This document shows positions 13,505 through 25,728 of a DNA stretch of 64,000 nucleotides, one piece after another. The translations under genes were made by a program, and so were the position numbers. This stretch comes from Tipula vernalis. Taxonomy: Eukaryota; Arthropoda; Insecta; Diptera; Tipulidae. The notes beneath the pieces were generated by a model. It had not been told where the DNA came from and made no database searches. It saw only the letters and a program-made list of their open reading frames with translations. The DNA is taken from contig OY282558.1 of NCBI GenBank assembly GCA_958295665.1, positions 332,045,106 to 332,109,105 on the forward strand, given 5' to 3'. Within the stretch, counting starts at the first letter, position 1, and each line of letters starts with the position of its first letter.

Positions 13505-16276
13505 GCAAAGCTAAAGCCTTTCGGCTTGGGGTTCTTGACAATGATTACGACATTATAACTATTGGTAAGACCTGGCTTACAGCCAGTTTTAATTCCGAGG
13601 AATATTTTCCATCCAACTATGTCGTCCATAGGAAAGACCGTTATAACTTCCTAACCAGCATGAAAGGTGGAGGAGTGCTGATTGCTGTGAAGTGTTCGAT
13701 TTTGAGATCGCTTGTCAATCTCAACTAGATACTATGGCAGTCCGTGTAAAGGTAGCCCATTCCTCCGTGATCGTGGTCGCTGTATATATTCCTAGTGGCT
13801 CAAACTTAGATTATTATGTAGAGATTACAAATTTTGTTGATTCAATTGTGTTACCTTTGGTAGGAGCTGGCGAATACCTTATGTTTGTTGGCGACTTTAA
13901 TCTTCGTGATGCTATTTGGTTCGATGTTGATGGAGTTTTTACTTCGTATTCTACAGACGAAAGGGTGTTACATACGATAGAATATTTTGCGAGCATTGCT
14001 ACCATTCAACAGAACAGAGTGTCCAACAGCTGCAGCAAGTTTTTGAACCTGGTTTTCGCTACTGATGTTTTACATTCGGAGATTTCATCTTGTGAGGATT
14101 TCACTGGCTGTGCGAGCATTTACCACACTCCTATTATGATAAATATATGTCATGAAAAGTGTGTTACTAATTTTACTTACAATAATGGTTCTCATTTTAA
14201 TTTTAGATGTGCAGATTATGTCTCCTTAAACGAATTTCTAGCCAATTCGGACTGGAGCTTTCTTCAACGAGGAGTGGACTTGAACAAGATTGTCCGTCTG
14301 CTGGACGAGCGGATCATGGCTGGCATCGAAATGTTTGTTCCGAAGGTAAAAGACAAACCGCAATTTCGTGAGCCATGGTATAATGATAAACTTGTGCTAC
14401 TGGAGAAGCGTCGTAATAAACTTCATTCATTATATAGGGTACATGGGGATAAGTTTTACGCTGCGTTCAATTCAGCCCATATGGAGTTTCGAATTTTAAA
14501 CCGGTTCCTTTATAATAATTATATTTTGCAGATTGAAGAAGATCTTACTACTAATCCTAAAAATTTCTGGAATTTCATCAACAGCAAAAGAAATGTTGTG
14601 GGATTTCCCTCACCTACGATTTATCAGAACTCATTTGCAAGTCGGCCCTCGGATATCTGTAATTTATTTGCCAACTATTTTAAGTCTGTCTATAAGTCTC
14701 ATACTACTATTACTAAATCTAGTGACTGTTCGGAATTTAGTCTGTTAAGGTTTTCTGTAGATGAGATCTCCGATAGTTTGGCGCAACTTGACATGAATAA
14801 GGGCTCAGGACATGACGGCATTCCACCCATCCTTATGAAAAACTGTGTGGATGGTTTAGCTGTTCCTCTCGCGTTTATTTTTAACGAAAGCCTCCGTACA
14901 GGGGTTTTCCCGGATCTTTGGAAGATTTCCTTCATTCGCCCGATTTTCAAATCGGGCAAAAGGTGTGAAATCAGCAATTACCGTGAGATCGCTATAATCT
15001 CTGCTATACCGAAACTATTCGAAGCATTGGTACAAAAATTTCTATTTTTTCATTTGAAATCGTTAATTTGTCCTGCTCAACATGGCTTTTATCCTGGAAG
15101 ATCCACAGTGACCAACCTGATTTCTTTTTGTGGTCACTTACATAACAGTATTGCAACCAGACAACAACTGGATGTTGTGTACATGGACTTCTCAAAGGCT
15201 TTTGATAAGATTGATCATTCGATACTTATCAATAAGCTTGGGAAATTGAATTGTCAATTCATTCCAACTAAGTGGCTTCAATCTTATCTTTCGAATCGAT
15301 GGCAGTATGTTAAGGTCTATGACTCGTCCTCAGTTTTATTTCGAGTTACCTCTGGTGTCCCACTGGGAAGTCATATTGGACCTGTTCTTTTTTCACTATT
15401 TATTAATGATGTTGTTTAGTGCTTTGAGTTCGCGCATTGCCTGCTGTATACAGACGATTTGAAAATATTTGAACCAATTTGTAGTGTATCTGACTGTCTT
15501 AGGTTGCAAAGGGATTTTAACACATTTTGTGTCTGGCCGGCTAAGAACAAATTGTCCCTGAATGTAGCTAAATGTAAAGCTATTTCTTTCTATCGCATTC
15601 GCTCTCCGGTATTTCATGGGTATTCGCTGTTTAATGGAGTCGTGGAAATGGTGGAGTATATGGTATGTCTGATCTTGGGGTAGTATTTTCTTCCGATCTA
15701 ACGTTTGTGAGGCACATTGATTCTGTTATAGCAATGGTTTATATGATGTTGGGTTTCATAAAGCGTAGCTGCAGGGACTTTTGTAACCCGCTTACAATAA
15801 AGTCATTGTATGTTGCCTTTGTCCGTTCTCCGCTAGAGTACGCCTCGCAGGTTTGGTCTCCTTTTTATAAGTGCCATTCTGATAGAATTGAAAGCGTTCA
15901 GCAATTTGTTTTATACGCACTTCGCAGTACACCATCATTGAATAATTATGCTATTCCACATTAGCATGAGCGCTGCAACCTTTTGGGATTACAGCGTTTA
16001 GAACAGCGTCGGGTGGCGGCTTGCGTTTTATTTGTTCGCGACATTTTATTGTATCGTATTGATTGTGCTGAATTACTCGCACGACTCAATATTTATGCTC
16101 CTGAACGTTGTCTGCATCGTCGTGATGGTTTTTTACTAATCGATTCTGGCTCAACAAACTATCAACTTTCGGAGCCAGCCTTGACCACGTCTCGACTTTT
16201 CAATTATTCATACGATGTTTTTGATTTTAATTTGACTAGAGATTCGTTTAGTCGTGAGCTTTTTAAGACCTTATAG
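13505..16276 (+). pseudogene. LINE ORF2: endonuclease and reverse transcriptase, broken
   Basis: Segments in order: endonuclease from about 13505 with DIITIGKTWL and MKGGGVLIAV. Frame then changes near 13700 into a 575-residue open stretch (13692-15419) with YLMFVGDFNL, RT start MDFSKAFDKIDHS and SGVPLGSHIGPVLFSLF. An in-frame TAG at 15417 is followed in the same frame by the catalytic box as LLYTDDLKIF (YADD expected). Another frameshift near 15665 leads to DLGVVFSSDLTFVRHID and VRSPLEYASQVWSP. A TAG near 15962 precedes the C-terminal tail, which ends at 16276. Two stops and two frameshifts make it inactive. Such proteins nick target DNA and reverse-transcribe the element RNA in place. Confidence 0.85.
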
Positions 16277-16405
16277 GCATTTTATTGTTTTTATTTTGTT
16301 ATGTACATACGTTTCATTTTTTGATTTAAATTATTGTTGCCGATTGTATACCACTGTAGGTAATATATTAAATATTAAATAAATATCTGCTGATACTCAA
16401 TAAAT
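13505..16405 (+). mobile_element. 5'-truncated CR1/Jockey-group LINE
   Basis: A non-LTR retrotransposon copy starting inside its endonuclease and running to an AT-rich 3' UTR with AATAAA-like signals around 16375-16405. ORF1 is missing. It abuts an older minus-strand LINE remnant at about 13505. The sequence style of ORF2 (YMDFSKAFDK, NKLSLNVAKC, DLGVVFSSDLTF) matches the LINE at 44659-48755, so the two are the same clade. Confidence 0.75.
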
Positions 16406-18421
16406 TTTTACTTTTAAATTTTATTAACCACGAATATTTATTTTTTATTTATTTTTTTTTATGATTACATCTATTGAAATGATGTTACCGCTCTGACGAT
16501 CGGCAATAGAATGAAATAAAATATTTAATAAATAATGTTGGCATTAAAAAAAGTATTTCTTTACATATAAGCGAAACAATCTTCAAATTCTGTTTTATAA
16601 AAAGGGACATAAATACGTCTCTGGCCTTTTGTGAAAAATCCCAGACTTAGCCACAATATAAAGAAGCCATCAAGTTTAATTTTCAAAAATTTTCCTATTT
16701 CTTTAAAACAAAATAAAATAAAGTAAGACATTTTCCAGAATGCGAGCAGAAGTTTGAAAAATCGGAACATGTCCGAGGAAACAAGGACGTGTGGTCACAC
16801 TAATCAGAACGCGAGGTATTAATATATAATACAACAATTATTTTGGTCATTGTCTTGTATAGCTACAGCATTTCAACTTAAGCTGCTTACTAATAGTCAA
16901 GTAAATTGTTCTTTTCTACTTCTACTTTTTACAGTGTACAGGCTAAATTGAAATACTGTACTAAAAAGTTGGGTAAAATATGACAATAAAGGTAAATTCC
17001 ATATATCTATGTATGTATTCATAGGTAATAAAATAAATTTTATTTTTATTTTTCGAATGAAAACACATACAAATATTTGACGTTTCTTTTTGCACTTAAT
17101 AGCCAGCGATTTCAACACTCCAAACCATTTTTACTTCTAGAGAATTGGTACGCCAATTAAAGTAAATGTGTACTAAAATTTAAATTTACTGTACTAAATG
17201 ATTTACCCGACTGTTCCTCCGCAGCCTTAGTTGTGTATGGCTTACGTCTCCTGTTTGTATGCACATATAACTATCTGATTCAAAACGATGGCAGTATATC
17301 AGGTTGCTGTTGTTTTTCTCACTTCAATCGATATTATAACCATGGATATATTATATTTATTTAGTATATGTGTTAAACACCCCACGATACAATCATGGAG
17401 ATACTTTATATCAATTTTTGTTTCGCATTGTTGCCTTGGATCAAATACATATTTTATCGAAATCATAATGTTTATATAGAGAACTAAATATAAAATATTA
17501 AAACGGGATAAAAGAGCGCTGGATTTTAAAATCCTTTTTCCAAAAAAAAAAAAAAAATGAACAAAACAAAAATTTGAATAGATAAATTTGAAAACTGTAT
17601 AGTGTTCAACATTATGTGTTTATCTTGATTTAATGGGTGAAAAATATCAACTTTTTGATTAAAAAAAACAAATATGAAAACGAGAGCGTGACACAAAAAC
17701 TATATAATGCTCGAAAATTATTTTCATTCATTTACAGACACACAGACTGAACCAGAAATAAAAAAATAAAAAAACAGAAAAATTCATATTTCATATTCTA
17801 TTTTCTTCTTCTATTTATTCAACTTCAAAGCAAGAACCAACCAAAACCTGAATTCATTACCCGTTCCAGTTTTAGGATCGTAGTTTGCTTCCAGAAATAA
17901 GTATGCATTTTTTTCTGGTGCCACCCAGTATTTATGTATATATTTTGTACAAAATATTGTGAGAGTGATAATGGTATATTTTTGTTTTTGCCAAGATAGA
18001 AAGATATCACTCGATTATTATAGTTTTTGTTTTGTTGATGGCAATATTGCCAAGGCGTAAGTTATAGTCATGATTATTTGCTTGAATATAAATGAATCTA
18101 ATTTGAGATTTTGTTTAATAAGTTGTTAGAAAATTTGTTGTTTTGTGAGAATATTTGGAAAGCTTTCGAATATTTGGAAAAGTTGTTAAGCACAAACGAT
18201 TAATTTATAGTTTTTCCCAGAATGTTTAAGCAAAAAAAGCGCCGTTTAGAAAGAACTGTTATGACGAAATGCAAACGGATGAAATAGTACGCCATACAAA
18301 CATATCAGCCGTAAAACAAGTGCTTAATTATTGATTGTTAAGTACAGCACGTATTGTATTTACCGAGATAATACAACTTTCGGTCCAGCGAATAAATCAC
18401 AACTTATCCACTTGTTTTATA
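16406..18421. other. Non-coding interval
   Basis: AT-rich DNA with only short open frames lacking recognisable domains. No RNA gene or element ends seen. Confidence 0.45.
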
Positions 18422-18450
18422 TCAGGGGTACAAATTGAAAATGCGGGATT
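18422..18450 (+). repeat. Mariner left inverted end
   Basis: 29 bp beginning TCAGGGGTACAAATTG and ending GCGGGATT. It pairs with 19678-19706 except at two positions. This is the transposase binding and cleavage site. Confidence 0.95.
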
Positions 18451-18593
18451 GATAACAGATGGCGTTACTAACGCTATACGCATCAGGCAGTACTGTTACT
18501 ATGTTCATGTCAAAGCTACGTCTTATAGCTTTAATTTTCAGTATGTGTCAATTTGTCGCAGTGTCAAATTCATAGTTTTTTTGAGCTCTCAAT

Positions 18594-19631
18594 ATGTCGA
18601 GTTTCGTGCCAACAAAACAGCATTTGCGGGAAGTTTTAATTTACTTCTTTAATTTGAAGAAAAGTGCTGCTGAAGCACATCGATTGGTCTCCGAGACTTA
18701 TCCGAGTCATGTTCCATCGGTTTCAACGTGCGAGAGATGGTTTGTGCGGTTTAGAAGTGGTGATTTTGACGTTGAGGACAAAGAGCGGCCGGGCCAAGTG
18801 AAAAAGTTTGAGAATGCTGAATTGGAGGCAATACTCAATGAAGACTCGTGTCAAACTCAACAAGAGCTCGCAGATTCATTGGGAGTGACACAACAAGCCA
18901 TTTCCCATCGTATAAAAGCCCTCGGAATGATCCAAAAGCAAGGACATTGGGTGCCGTATGAGCTGAAGCCGAGAGACGTCGAGCGCCGTTTTTTTGCATG
19001 CGAACTGCTGCTCGAACGGCAAAAACGGAAGGGTTTTTTGCATCGCATTGTCACTGGTGATAAAAAGTGGATCCATTACGATAACCCGAAGCGCAAAAAA
19101 TCATATGGTTACCCCGGCCATGCATCATCATCGACGGCCAAACCAAATATTCACGGCGCCAAGCTCATGCTCTGTATTTGGTGGGACCAGCTGGGTGTGG
19201 TGTATTATGAGCTATTGAAATCGAACGAAACCATCACAGGAGCACTATACCGAACTCAATTGATGCGTTTGAGCCGCGCACTCAAAGAAAAACGGCCACA
19301 ATACGAGCAAAGACACGACAAAGTAATTTTGCAACATGACAACGCTCGGCCACATGTTGCAGCGCCGGTCAAAACATACCTACAAACGCTGAAATGGGAA
19401 GTCTTACCCCACCCGCCGTATAGCCCAGATATTGCTCCTTCCGATTACCACCTTTTCCGATCGATGACACATGACCTAGCTGACCAGCGCTTCCATTCTT
19501 ACGAAGAAGCCCAAAAATGGGTCGATGACTGGATAGCAGCCAAGCCGGCCGAATTTTTTCGCGACGGTATCCGTAAATTGCCAGAAAGATGGGAAAAAGT
19601 TGTGGCTAGCGATGGACAATACTTTGAATAA
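18594..19631 (+). CDS. Mariner transposase, open reading frame intact
   Basis: 345-residue cut-and-paste transposase acting in the nucleus on its own inverted ends. Residues 1-110 form the paired helix-turn-helix DNA-binding part (start MSSFVP). WVPYEL at 119-124 is the linker motif, normally WVPHEL. The DDE/D core has Asp156 in VTGDKKW, Asp249 in LQHDNARPH and Asp284 in YSPDIAPSDYHLF. The second and third Asp have 34 residues between them (DD34D), the same numbering as in Mos1. The catalytic triad is present and the frame ends with a normal TAA. VTGDEKW is usual, so Lys replaces Glu next to Asp156, and His to Tyr in WVPHEL is another departure. Activity therefore cannot be assumed from the open frame alone. 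Confidence 0.96.
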   Translation: MSSFVPTKQHLREVLIYFFNLKKSAAEAHRLVSETYPSHVPSVSTCERWFVRFRSGDFDVEDKERPGQVKKFENAELEAILNEDSCQTQQELADSLGVTQQAISHRIKALGMIQKQGHWVPYELKPRDVERRFFACELLLERQKRKGFLHRIVTGDKKWIHYDNPKRKKSYGYPGHASSSTAKPNIHGAKLMLCIWWDQLGVVYYELLKSNETITGALYRTQLMRLSRALKEKRPQYEQRHDKVILQHDNARPHVAAPVKTYLQTLKWEVLPHPPYSPDIAPSDYHLFRSMTHDLADQRFHSYEEAQKWVDDWIAAKPAEFFRDGIRKLPERWEKVVASDGQYFE

Positions 19632-19677
19632 TTCATTTGTTACCATTTTTTCAGAATAAACGTTCAAAAATAGAAAA

Positions 19678-19706
19678 AATCCCGCATTTTCAATTTGTAC
19701 TCCTAA
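19678..19706 (-). repeat. Mariner right inverted end
   Basis: Reverse complement begins TTAGGAGTACAAATTG and ends GCGGGATT. Followed by TA at 19707-19708. Confidence 0.95.
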
Positions 19707-19879
19707 TATTTTATGCAAATTAATTGACATAATTTTGTTTACATGGCTTTTTCATTTGGTTGTGGATGAAGAATTTAATTATAATAAAAGGAAATTAAAA
19801 TACACTTGTAAATTTAGGTACACGTCCAAATAGCTACAAGAACTGAAAAACGATACCCAATAAATTGTTACAGAAAACT

Positions 19880-20500
19880 CATGTTCGCAGCTCAATTAAA
19901 TCCTCAATGTATGGATTAGCAAATAACAAAGATTTCAAATTTTTCAAAAATAAATTCAACGAAGAATCCCTCTTTAAGTAAGCCGAAATCCTATTAAAAA
20001 TTACGCTCCATATAAATGAGTATGACCTTCTATTTACAAACTTCTGAACTGGCAATCATCGTTTGACAAGTGTTATTGACTCTAAAACTGTCAATTTCAT
20101 TGACCCCTACGTTTCTATTTATTTCCAATCCTTTTATGAAATTGTTTTAATACTAATATATAATTGTCTTAAATTTAAATCAGCGGTGTTAACAAATAAA
20201 GGAGAAGATAGTGGAGTTTAGGTTAAAAATTAATCAGTCTAACAGTTTCCTTCTGAAGGGTTACAATAGGTTTTTGTAGTATAGGATAAGCAGAACCCCA
20301 ACATGTCAGACCACATTCAATTCTCGAAAGAAAATTCGCGAAGTAGAATGTTTTAAGAACAACATAATTGACGCATGATTTCAACAAATATAAGCTTCTA
20401 ATAGTCTTAATTAAACTGTCAACTAAATACACTACTCCATGTTTTTCAGTTTTTTTAGTGTTTTTTGAAGAGCTGTATCTTTGTGAAAAACTGAAAAACA
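19880..20500 (-). pseudogene. LINE reverse transcriptase C-terminal tail (remnant)
   Basis: Minus strand reads SCVNYVVLKTFYFANFLSRI then CGLTCWGSAYPIL and LQKETVRLINF (about 20380-20225). This is the thumb/tail region of a CR1-like LINE protein. Weaker similarity continues to about 19880 with the FNRISAYLKR and LKNLKSLL style ending of such proteins. No upstream RT motifs are present, so only the 3' end survives. Confidence 0.65.
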
Positions 20501-20501
20501 C

Positions 20502-21055
20502 TCGTACAGAGATGAAAAAAAAGCACTTTAAAGCTTCAAATCTCTAGTTTTGAGATTTTTTAGCAGAACATTTTTGTGAGATCCCTTTATCACGCAATCT
20601 TAAGAAACAGGGCGAGAAAACTTTCCATTTTATTTTGAAGGATCCTCGGGCTCGGGAAATTTCTTTTAAGTTAAACCAATGCATAGGTCAGTTAGCTTGT
20701 TAAGTAGTTTTCAATTTAATATCTTTGTGGTCTCTCTATACGTCAACTTTTTGCTGAGATATCTGACTTTGAATGAAAAAAGACTCTTTTGTGTTTGATC
20801 ATCGATATCTCAGCAACTAATGAGTGCACAGTAAATATGAGGGAAGCCTTAAAAATTTAAGTAAATTTCCAACAAGAAGCTTTAATGATTATTTGAGAAC
20901 AAATTTTTTTTTTCATCCTCAATACTAATTTGAAAAAGTACAAAAAAACACGTTTTATGTTATTTTTTAGTAAATCTACCGTTACTTTACAAATATTGAT
21001 GACCCTCGGCCTTGTTTTATTTTCAATAAATTCTTAACGATGACTCGAATATGAC
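20502..21055. other. Non-coding interval
   Basis: No recognisable coding frame or element end. Confidence 0.4.
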
Positions 21056-21057
21056 GA

Positions 21058-21325
21058 ACTAGGATGGAACTTGGCTATTCTTTAACTCATTTTAGTGAAA
21101 TTTGGTAAGCGCGATGGTAAAGGGATTCTATAGTGATTTTTAGCCAAGGAATAGCTAAGTTCAATTCTAGTTGGTCATATTCCAGAACTTTATCCAAAAA
21201 TCATTTTAGAATCCCTTTTCTGTCGCCCACACCAAATTTCACTAAAATCGGTTAAGGAAAAGCCAAGCTCCATCCTAGTTGGCCATATTCTAGAACTTTA
21301 CCCAGAAATCATTTTTTATTAGTTT
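21058..21325. repeat. Dispersed repeat, two units in inverted orientation
   Basis: A unit of about 110 bp starting AGGATGGAACTTGGCTATTC, containing GTGAAATTTGGT and GGGATTCTA, is present once forward (21060-21165). It is then present in reverse orientation (about 21170-21325), the whole forming a stem. The same unit occurs twice as direct copies at 60665-60940. No coding capacity. Confidence 0.7.
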
Positions 21326-22184
21326 TTTTTTCACGTAATTGGCTGATTTTCCCAAATGATTTGTTCAATTTTGTTGATAAAAACTTTAATTCACTTTAAT
21401 CCACTCATTTATTCACCATCGCTCTTTTGCAAATCTGCATAAAATGGTGGCACTATTAGAAATGCTGTTTCATATTACCACACCTGATTAAAGTAATTGA
21501 CGGTTAGAAAATCATTTCTTTTTTCAAAATCTTTTTGCGAATAAAATCAATACAGCTTCTGACTCATCTAGAATCATACCATTATCGAATTGAAACCAAA
21601 AGCATCAAAACTCTTCCAATGAGCCTGTTTATTAAACTATTGTTTTAACAATGTAAATCACTAACACATAAAGCAAAATTCCAATAGAAATTCAAATAAG
21701 CGTTACTTTTTTGTTATAAACTTCACACGCATGTATGACCATTTCAAACACTAAACTTAAAGCTACTAATTTAACTTGACATATTACAACAAACAAAATG
21801 TAAAATTTTTAAAGAATGAAGAAACTGTATTAACAGTTTATTCACTAATACATGTTTATATTTTCTTATTTGGTGTAATCTTCACTACAGTTTATACGTT
21901 GATGCACTAAATTAATTTAAAGAAAAAACAAAAAATCCAATACTTCTGCAGTGTCATAAGTTCATTTATATGAATGAGTTGAAGGGTATTTCATGTAAAA
22001 GTAAAAAAAAACATTCTGAGTATATATCTTTACGTAGGATACCTTTAAAAGTTCCAATCGTCGCATAATATTCTTTTAAGTGTAAAAGTTTGATTTGTAA
22101 ACGTTTAAGTAGTCTTTTAGGGGTGATTGTTTCCTAAACATTTTGATTAATTTACTTGATTTAGATAACTTTTAGGAGAATTAA

Positions 22185-22417
22185 GGCAGTGAATACATGC
22201 AACAATTTGTCCTTTAAGGTAAAAAAATACAGCGCGCTGATTGGTTGCAATAGCTGCCATTTTTTTAAGGATATATAATTTTGCCTGAAAAATTTGCAGT
22301 ATAAAAAATTGAACCATGTTCAATTTGCTATTTTTTCCTTAAAGGCATTTAATATCGCCTACTTGATGTGACTATTTCTATTGCCTTAAAGGCAAAAATC
22401 GTACATGTATCAGCACC
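22185..22417. mobile_element. MITE with TTAA target sites
   Basis: 233 bp between TTAA at 22181-22184 and 22418-22421. The left end GGCAGTGAATACATGCAACA pairs with the reverse complement of the right end, GGTGCTGATACATGTACGA. The arms continue through a CCTTTAAGG-type motif for roughly 44 bp. TTAA is the piggyBac target, but the ends do not begin CCC, so the parent family is open. Confidence 0.6.
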
Positions 22418-22421
22418 TTAA

Positions 22422-24985
22422 TGTTCAATCATACAAACAAAATTTTATATTTTTCAATCAAGTACGCTATGCGTATTTATTTAAGTTTTTTTTCAACGCC
22501 ATCTTACAGCGTGCTCGAGTCAGTGACAAAGGGTTTTATTAAATAAATTTTGTTTCTATTTACTGAAATATTGATAGAGTAAAATGTTTTAGCATCAGAT
22601 GTAACTACCTACCCTAGTACGTGAAACAACTTGCTCCAGAACTGGGTAAGCTGTTACAAGGGCAACCTTCTTAAAACGTAAATTTATAATATTTTCGTAT
22701 ATTTTGGTGCTTTAAAATGATAGTTAAATTATAGATGAAATCCTAATTTACCTGTTCCACTTCACCAAAAATAGTTCATTCATATGCTTTCAGCAATACA
22801 CACCATTTTGCAAAAAGTTTACCAACTGTCCCGGCTTACCGTACTGTAATTTTGCATGTACAGTTTTGGGGCAAATAGTTTTTGCTAAATTTTCCCCTTT
22901 CCTAAAGCTTTTTTGTGCATGAGCTAACTCATAACACACCGTACCAAAGGAGATGGATAAGTTAAAACTGAAACAGCACATTTCTCGCCCGAGTCAAAGT
23001 ATGCAGCAACAGTTTACATATCTCGTTTCTTGCACCAACAACTTTTGTCAGCTGAATGTTCTAAATTTATTTTTCTATTTATTTTTTCAGATTTGAGCAT
23101 CCAAATTAATGTTGACCCTCTTGCTGGGTATCTATTTTTCCGATAATGGTTTGGCTAAAAGTGGCCAGGGAATTTTTTACAATTTGCTCTTAAATTAGTA
23201 ATTTAGAAAATAATTATTTAAAAGTCCTTTGCTCGGTTGGTTTTGTATGAGTTTAAGACAAGTTTTTTGAAGCGTGATGTTTATTCAAACGCATCCTAAA
23301 AATTAAACGCTCCAACTTTACAGGCAGAACACAATAATCAAGATACAATGGAAGACATTACATTTCTAGTTAAAATTAAATTTAATCACAATTAAATTAA
23401 ATACAACAGATTAAACACCAACGGGGATTATCAAAATGAAATTTTGAACAAAAACTAATTTTGCTAGCAAGAAAAAATAAATCGAATATCGATAATTAAT
23501 TAAAAATATTTTATAATTAAATGAAATATAAATTGAAGGTATATTTCAATGAATTCCCATTAGCACAATCTGTAGTATAGATAGTGCGATTTTTACAGTT
23601 TTACAACTTTTAGCGGTATTGAATATGAGTACGTGTAGGCACAAAATAATATTAACATTGGAAAAAATCTCTTAACTAAACTCTCACCACTATTCCCTTA
23701 AATGAAATAATATGTAAAAATGGTGTGTCTGTTGGTAATATAACAAAGTAGTAACTATTGATTTCTTATACATATATTTCATACCTCTGTTTATATTGTT
23801 ATCAAATGATATTTTTCATCATTATAAAAAAAAAATAATAATAAATCTAAAATACATAATAATGAATATTGGTTGTTCTACTTCTATTATTGATAAATTT
23901 TGACATTTTTCTGCTTGTCTTTGGAATAGTACCAGTGAAAATCAATAGCAAATGGACCGCCAACCATTAACTACTCATAGATCGGAGATAAGAAAAGATG
24001 GAGAACAACATGACGATAATGATTTAGACATTTTTTTTTATATGGGAAAACAAATTAATAGAGGGAAAATTATAATCGAAATATTAGCTGTTTTTTTTAT
24101 ATTTGTCACAAGAAGATTGGTAAATTGAAGCTACTTCTATCATCCACTTAAAAATACTGGCACTCGCAGCACTTAGAATTGTATTTATTTTGGCAACGCT
24201 ATACATTTTATCCATATAGAAAAATGGGACGGACATAATAAAATTTTCACTTTTTCTTTCAAAATGTTACTATGATTTTATAAATTTTGAGAAACATGGT
24301 GCAACTTTTACAAAAAAAGATAATCAGGTTTATCTTTTTCGGGTTTTCTATTCTTTTTAGCCAAAAATTTGTGGATTGCTGTAAATAGTAGTAAATAACA
24401 CAATTTCAATATACCTCTTTATAATGCAAGGAACGTCCTGCCTTTTAAAATAGAGCAAAAGATGACATGTAAATCAGCTACTACTTTCCTGTTGTACTAA
24501 ATAAAAATGACAGATGTACTAAAAATTTACTTTGGTATGTTTCCATGCTAAAATACAAATTTTTAATATACTATATGTCTGTACTCATGAAAGGAAAAAT
24601 CTGTAGTTTCGATAGAATATCTGTATAAAAAGCCAGATTTTCATGTACAACTAGTAAGTTCTGTAATTCAAGGAAATGAATTAATAACGATAAAATGTAG
24701 CGTAAAAAGTCTTATTGGATAAAATTAAACTGAATTAATTGCAATTTAACCACAAAAAGGAGAGAAAGTCTGATGGTATAGAGATTTATCGAGACTAATA
24801 AGTTGTTATAATATAGTTTATATAATTATAATTTTAGAAATATTTGTTACAAACTTTAAAAATATCTGAACATGTAATCGCCCTTGTAGTGAAACTATAC
24901 AAATTTTATTCATTTAAAATCGTTTTCATCATCAGTTCAATTTTACTTGTTGATAGTTTTACAATTAAAAAAATGTTGTGAGTCT
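22422..24985. other. Non-coding interval
   Basis: 2.5 kb of AT-rich sequence without a convincing open frame, RNA gene or element terminus. Confidence 0.4.
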
Positions 24986-25015
24986 CAACAAAAATTATTA
25001 CAACACAGTTTATTC

Positions 25016-25716
25016 ACACAAAAATTATTACAACACAGTTTATTAATAAAAATTCACAAAATCACTGTGGATAAATTATTCTCAAATTTTACTGTCCACT
25101 TATAATTTTTATTTCGCACAATTTTACTATTCACTTTTACTTTTTATTTCCACAGAAACACTTTTTAAATCACTTTTTATATCCTTTTTAATCTTTACTC
25201 TATCGCGTTCCAAATACTAATAATCCAATTCAATCTTGTTCGCCTTTTTATATACACAAACCAAACTTGTCGAAAGTTCATGATTTTTCCAGTTAGAATA
25301 GCGTAGAAACATTACATAACAATTTTATCATGGAAAATTCCATTTTAGTACAGTTAAACATTGAGCTAGTGTGTAATAGAAGAAGTTAAATGAATAGCTC
25401 AATGTTTAACTGTACTAAAATGAAATTTTCCATGATAAAAATTGTTACGTAATGTTTCTACGCTATTCTAATTGGAAAAGTCATGAGCTTTCTAGAAGTT
25501 TGGTTTGTGTATATAAAAAGGCGAACGAAGTCGAATTGGATTAGTAATATTTGGTAAGCGATAGAGTAAAGATTAAAAAGGAATTAAAAAGTGTTTTTAT
25601 GGAAATAAAAATTATAAGTGTACATTAAACGTTTGAGAATAATTTATATACAGTCATTTTGTGAATTTTTATTAATAAACTGTGTTGTAATAATTCTTAT
25701 GTGAAATAAATGATAA
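25016..25716. repeat. Palindrome of two truncated Gypsy LTRs, head to head
   Basis: 25016-25375 is the minus-strand version of the LTR seen at 28811-29306. 25376-25716 is the same LTR on the plus strand. The arms mirror each other, for example CATGGAAAATTCCATTTTAG against its reverse complement, TATACACAAACCAAACTT and its reverse. About 26 bp separate them. The right copy lacks the first LTR bases and stops before the LTR end. On the left edge a 27-bp piece (ACAAAAATTATTACAACACA...) is duplicated in tandem at 24989-25044. Confidence 0.85.
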
Positions 25717-25728
25717 ATTAAACAATAT

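Larger units (their letters stand above)
18422..19706 (+). mobile_element. Mariner transposon, mauritiana type, complete
   Basis: 1285 bp, flanked by TA at 18420-18421 and 19707-19708. Inverted ends are 29 bp with 27 matches, starting TCAGGGGTAC on the left and TTAGGAGTAC on the right. The length, the roughly 172-bp leader and the 345-residue frame match the known layout of Mos1 (about 1286 bp, 345 residues). No frameshift or internal stop. Probably a young or recently active copy. Confidence 0.96.

Noticed and set aside
16561..17479. Several 60-75 residue open frames
   Set aside because: Hydrophobic, AT-driven frames without motifs or supporting signals.
18335..18652. Open frame upstream of the mariner transposase
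   Set aside because: It crosses the left inverted end and overlaps the transposase start in another frame.
22790..22981. Short minus-strand open frame in a long non-coding interval
   Set aside because: 63 residues with no motif and no neighbouring exon signals.
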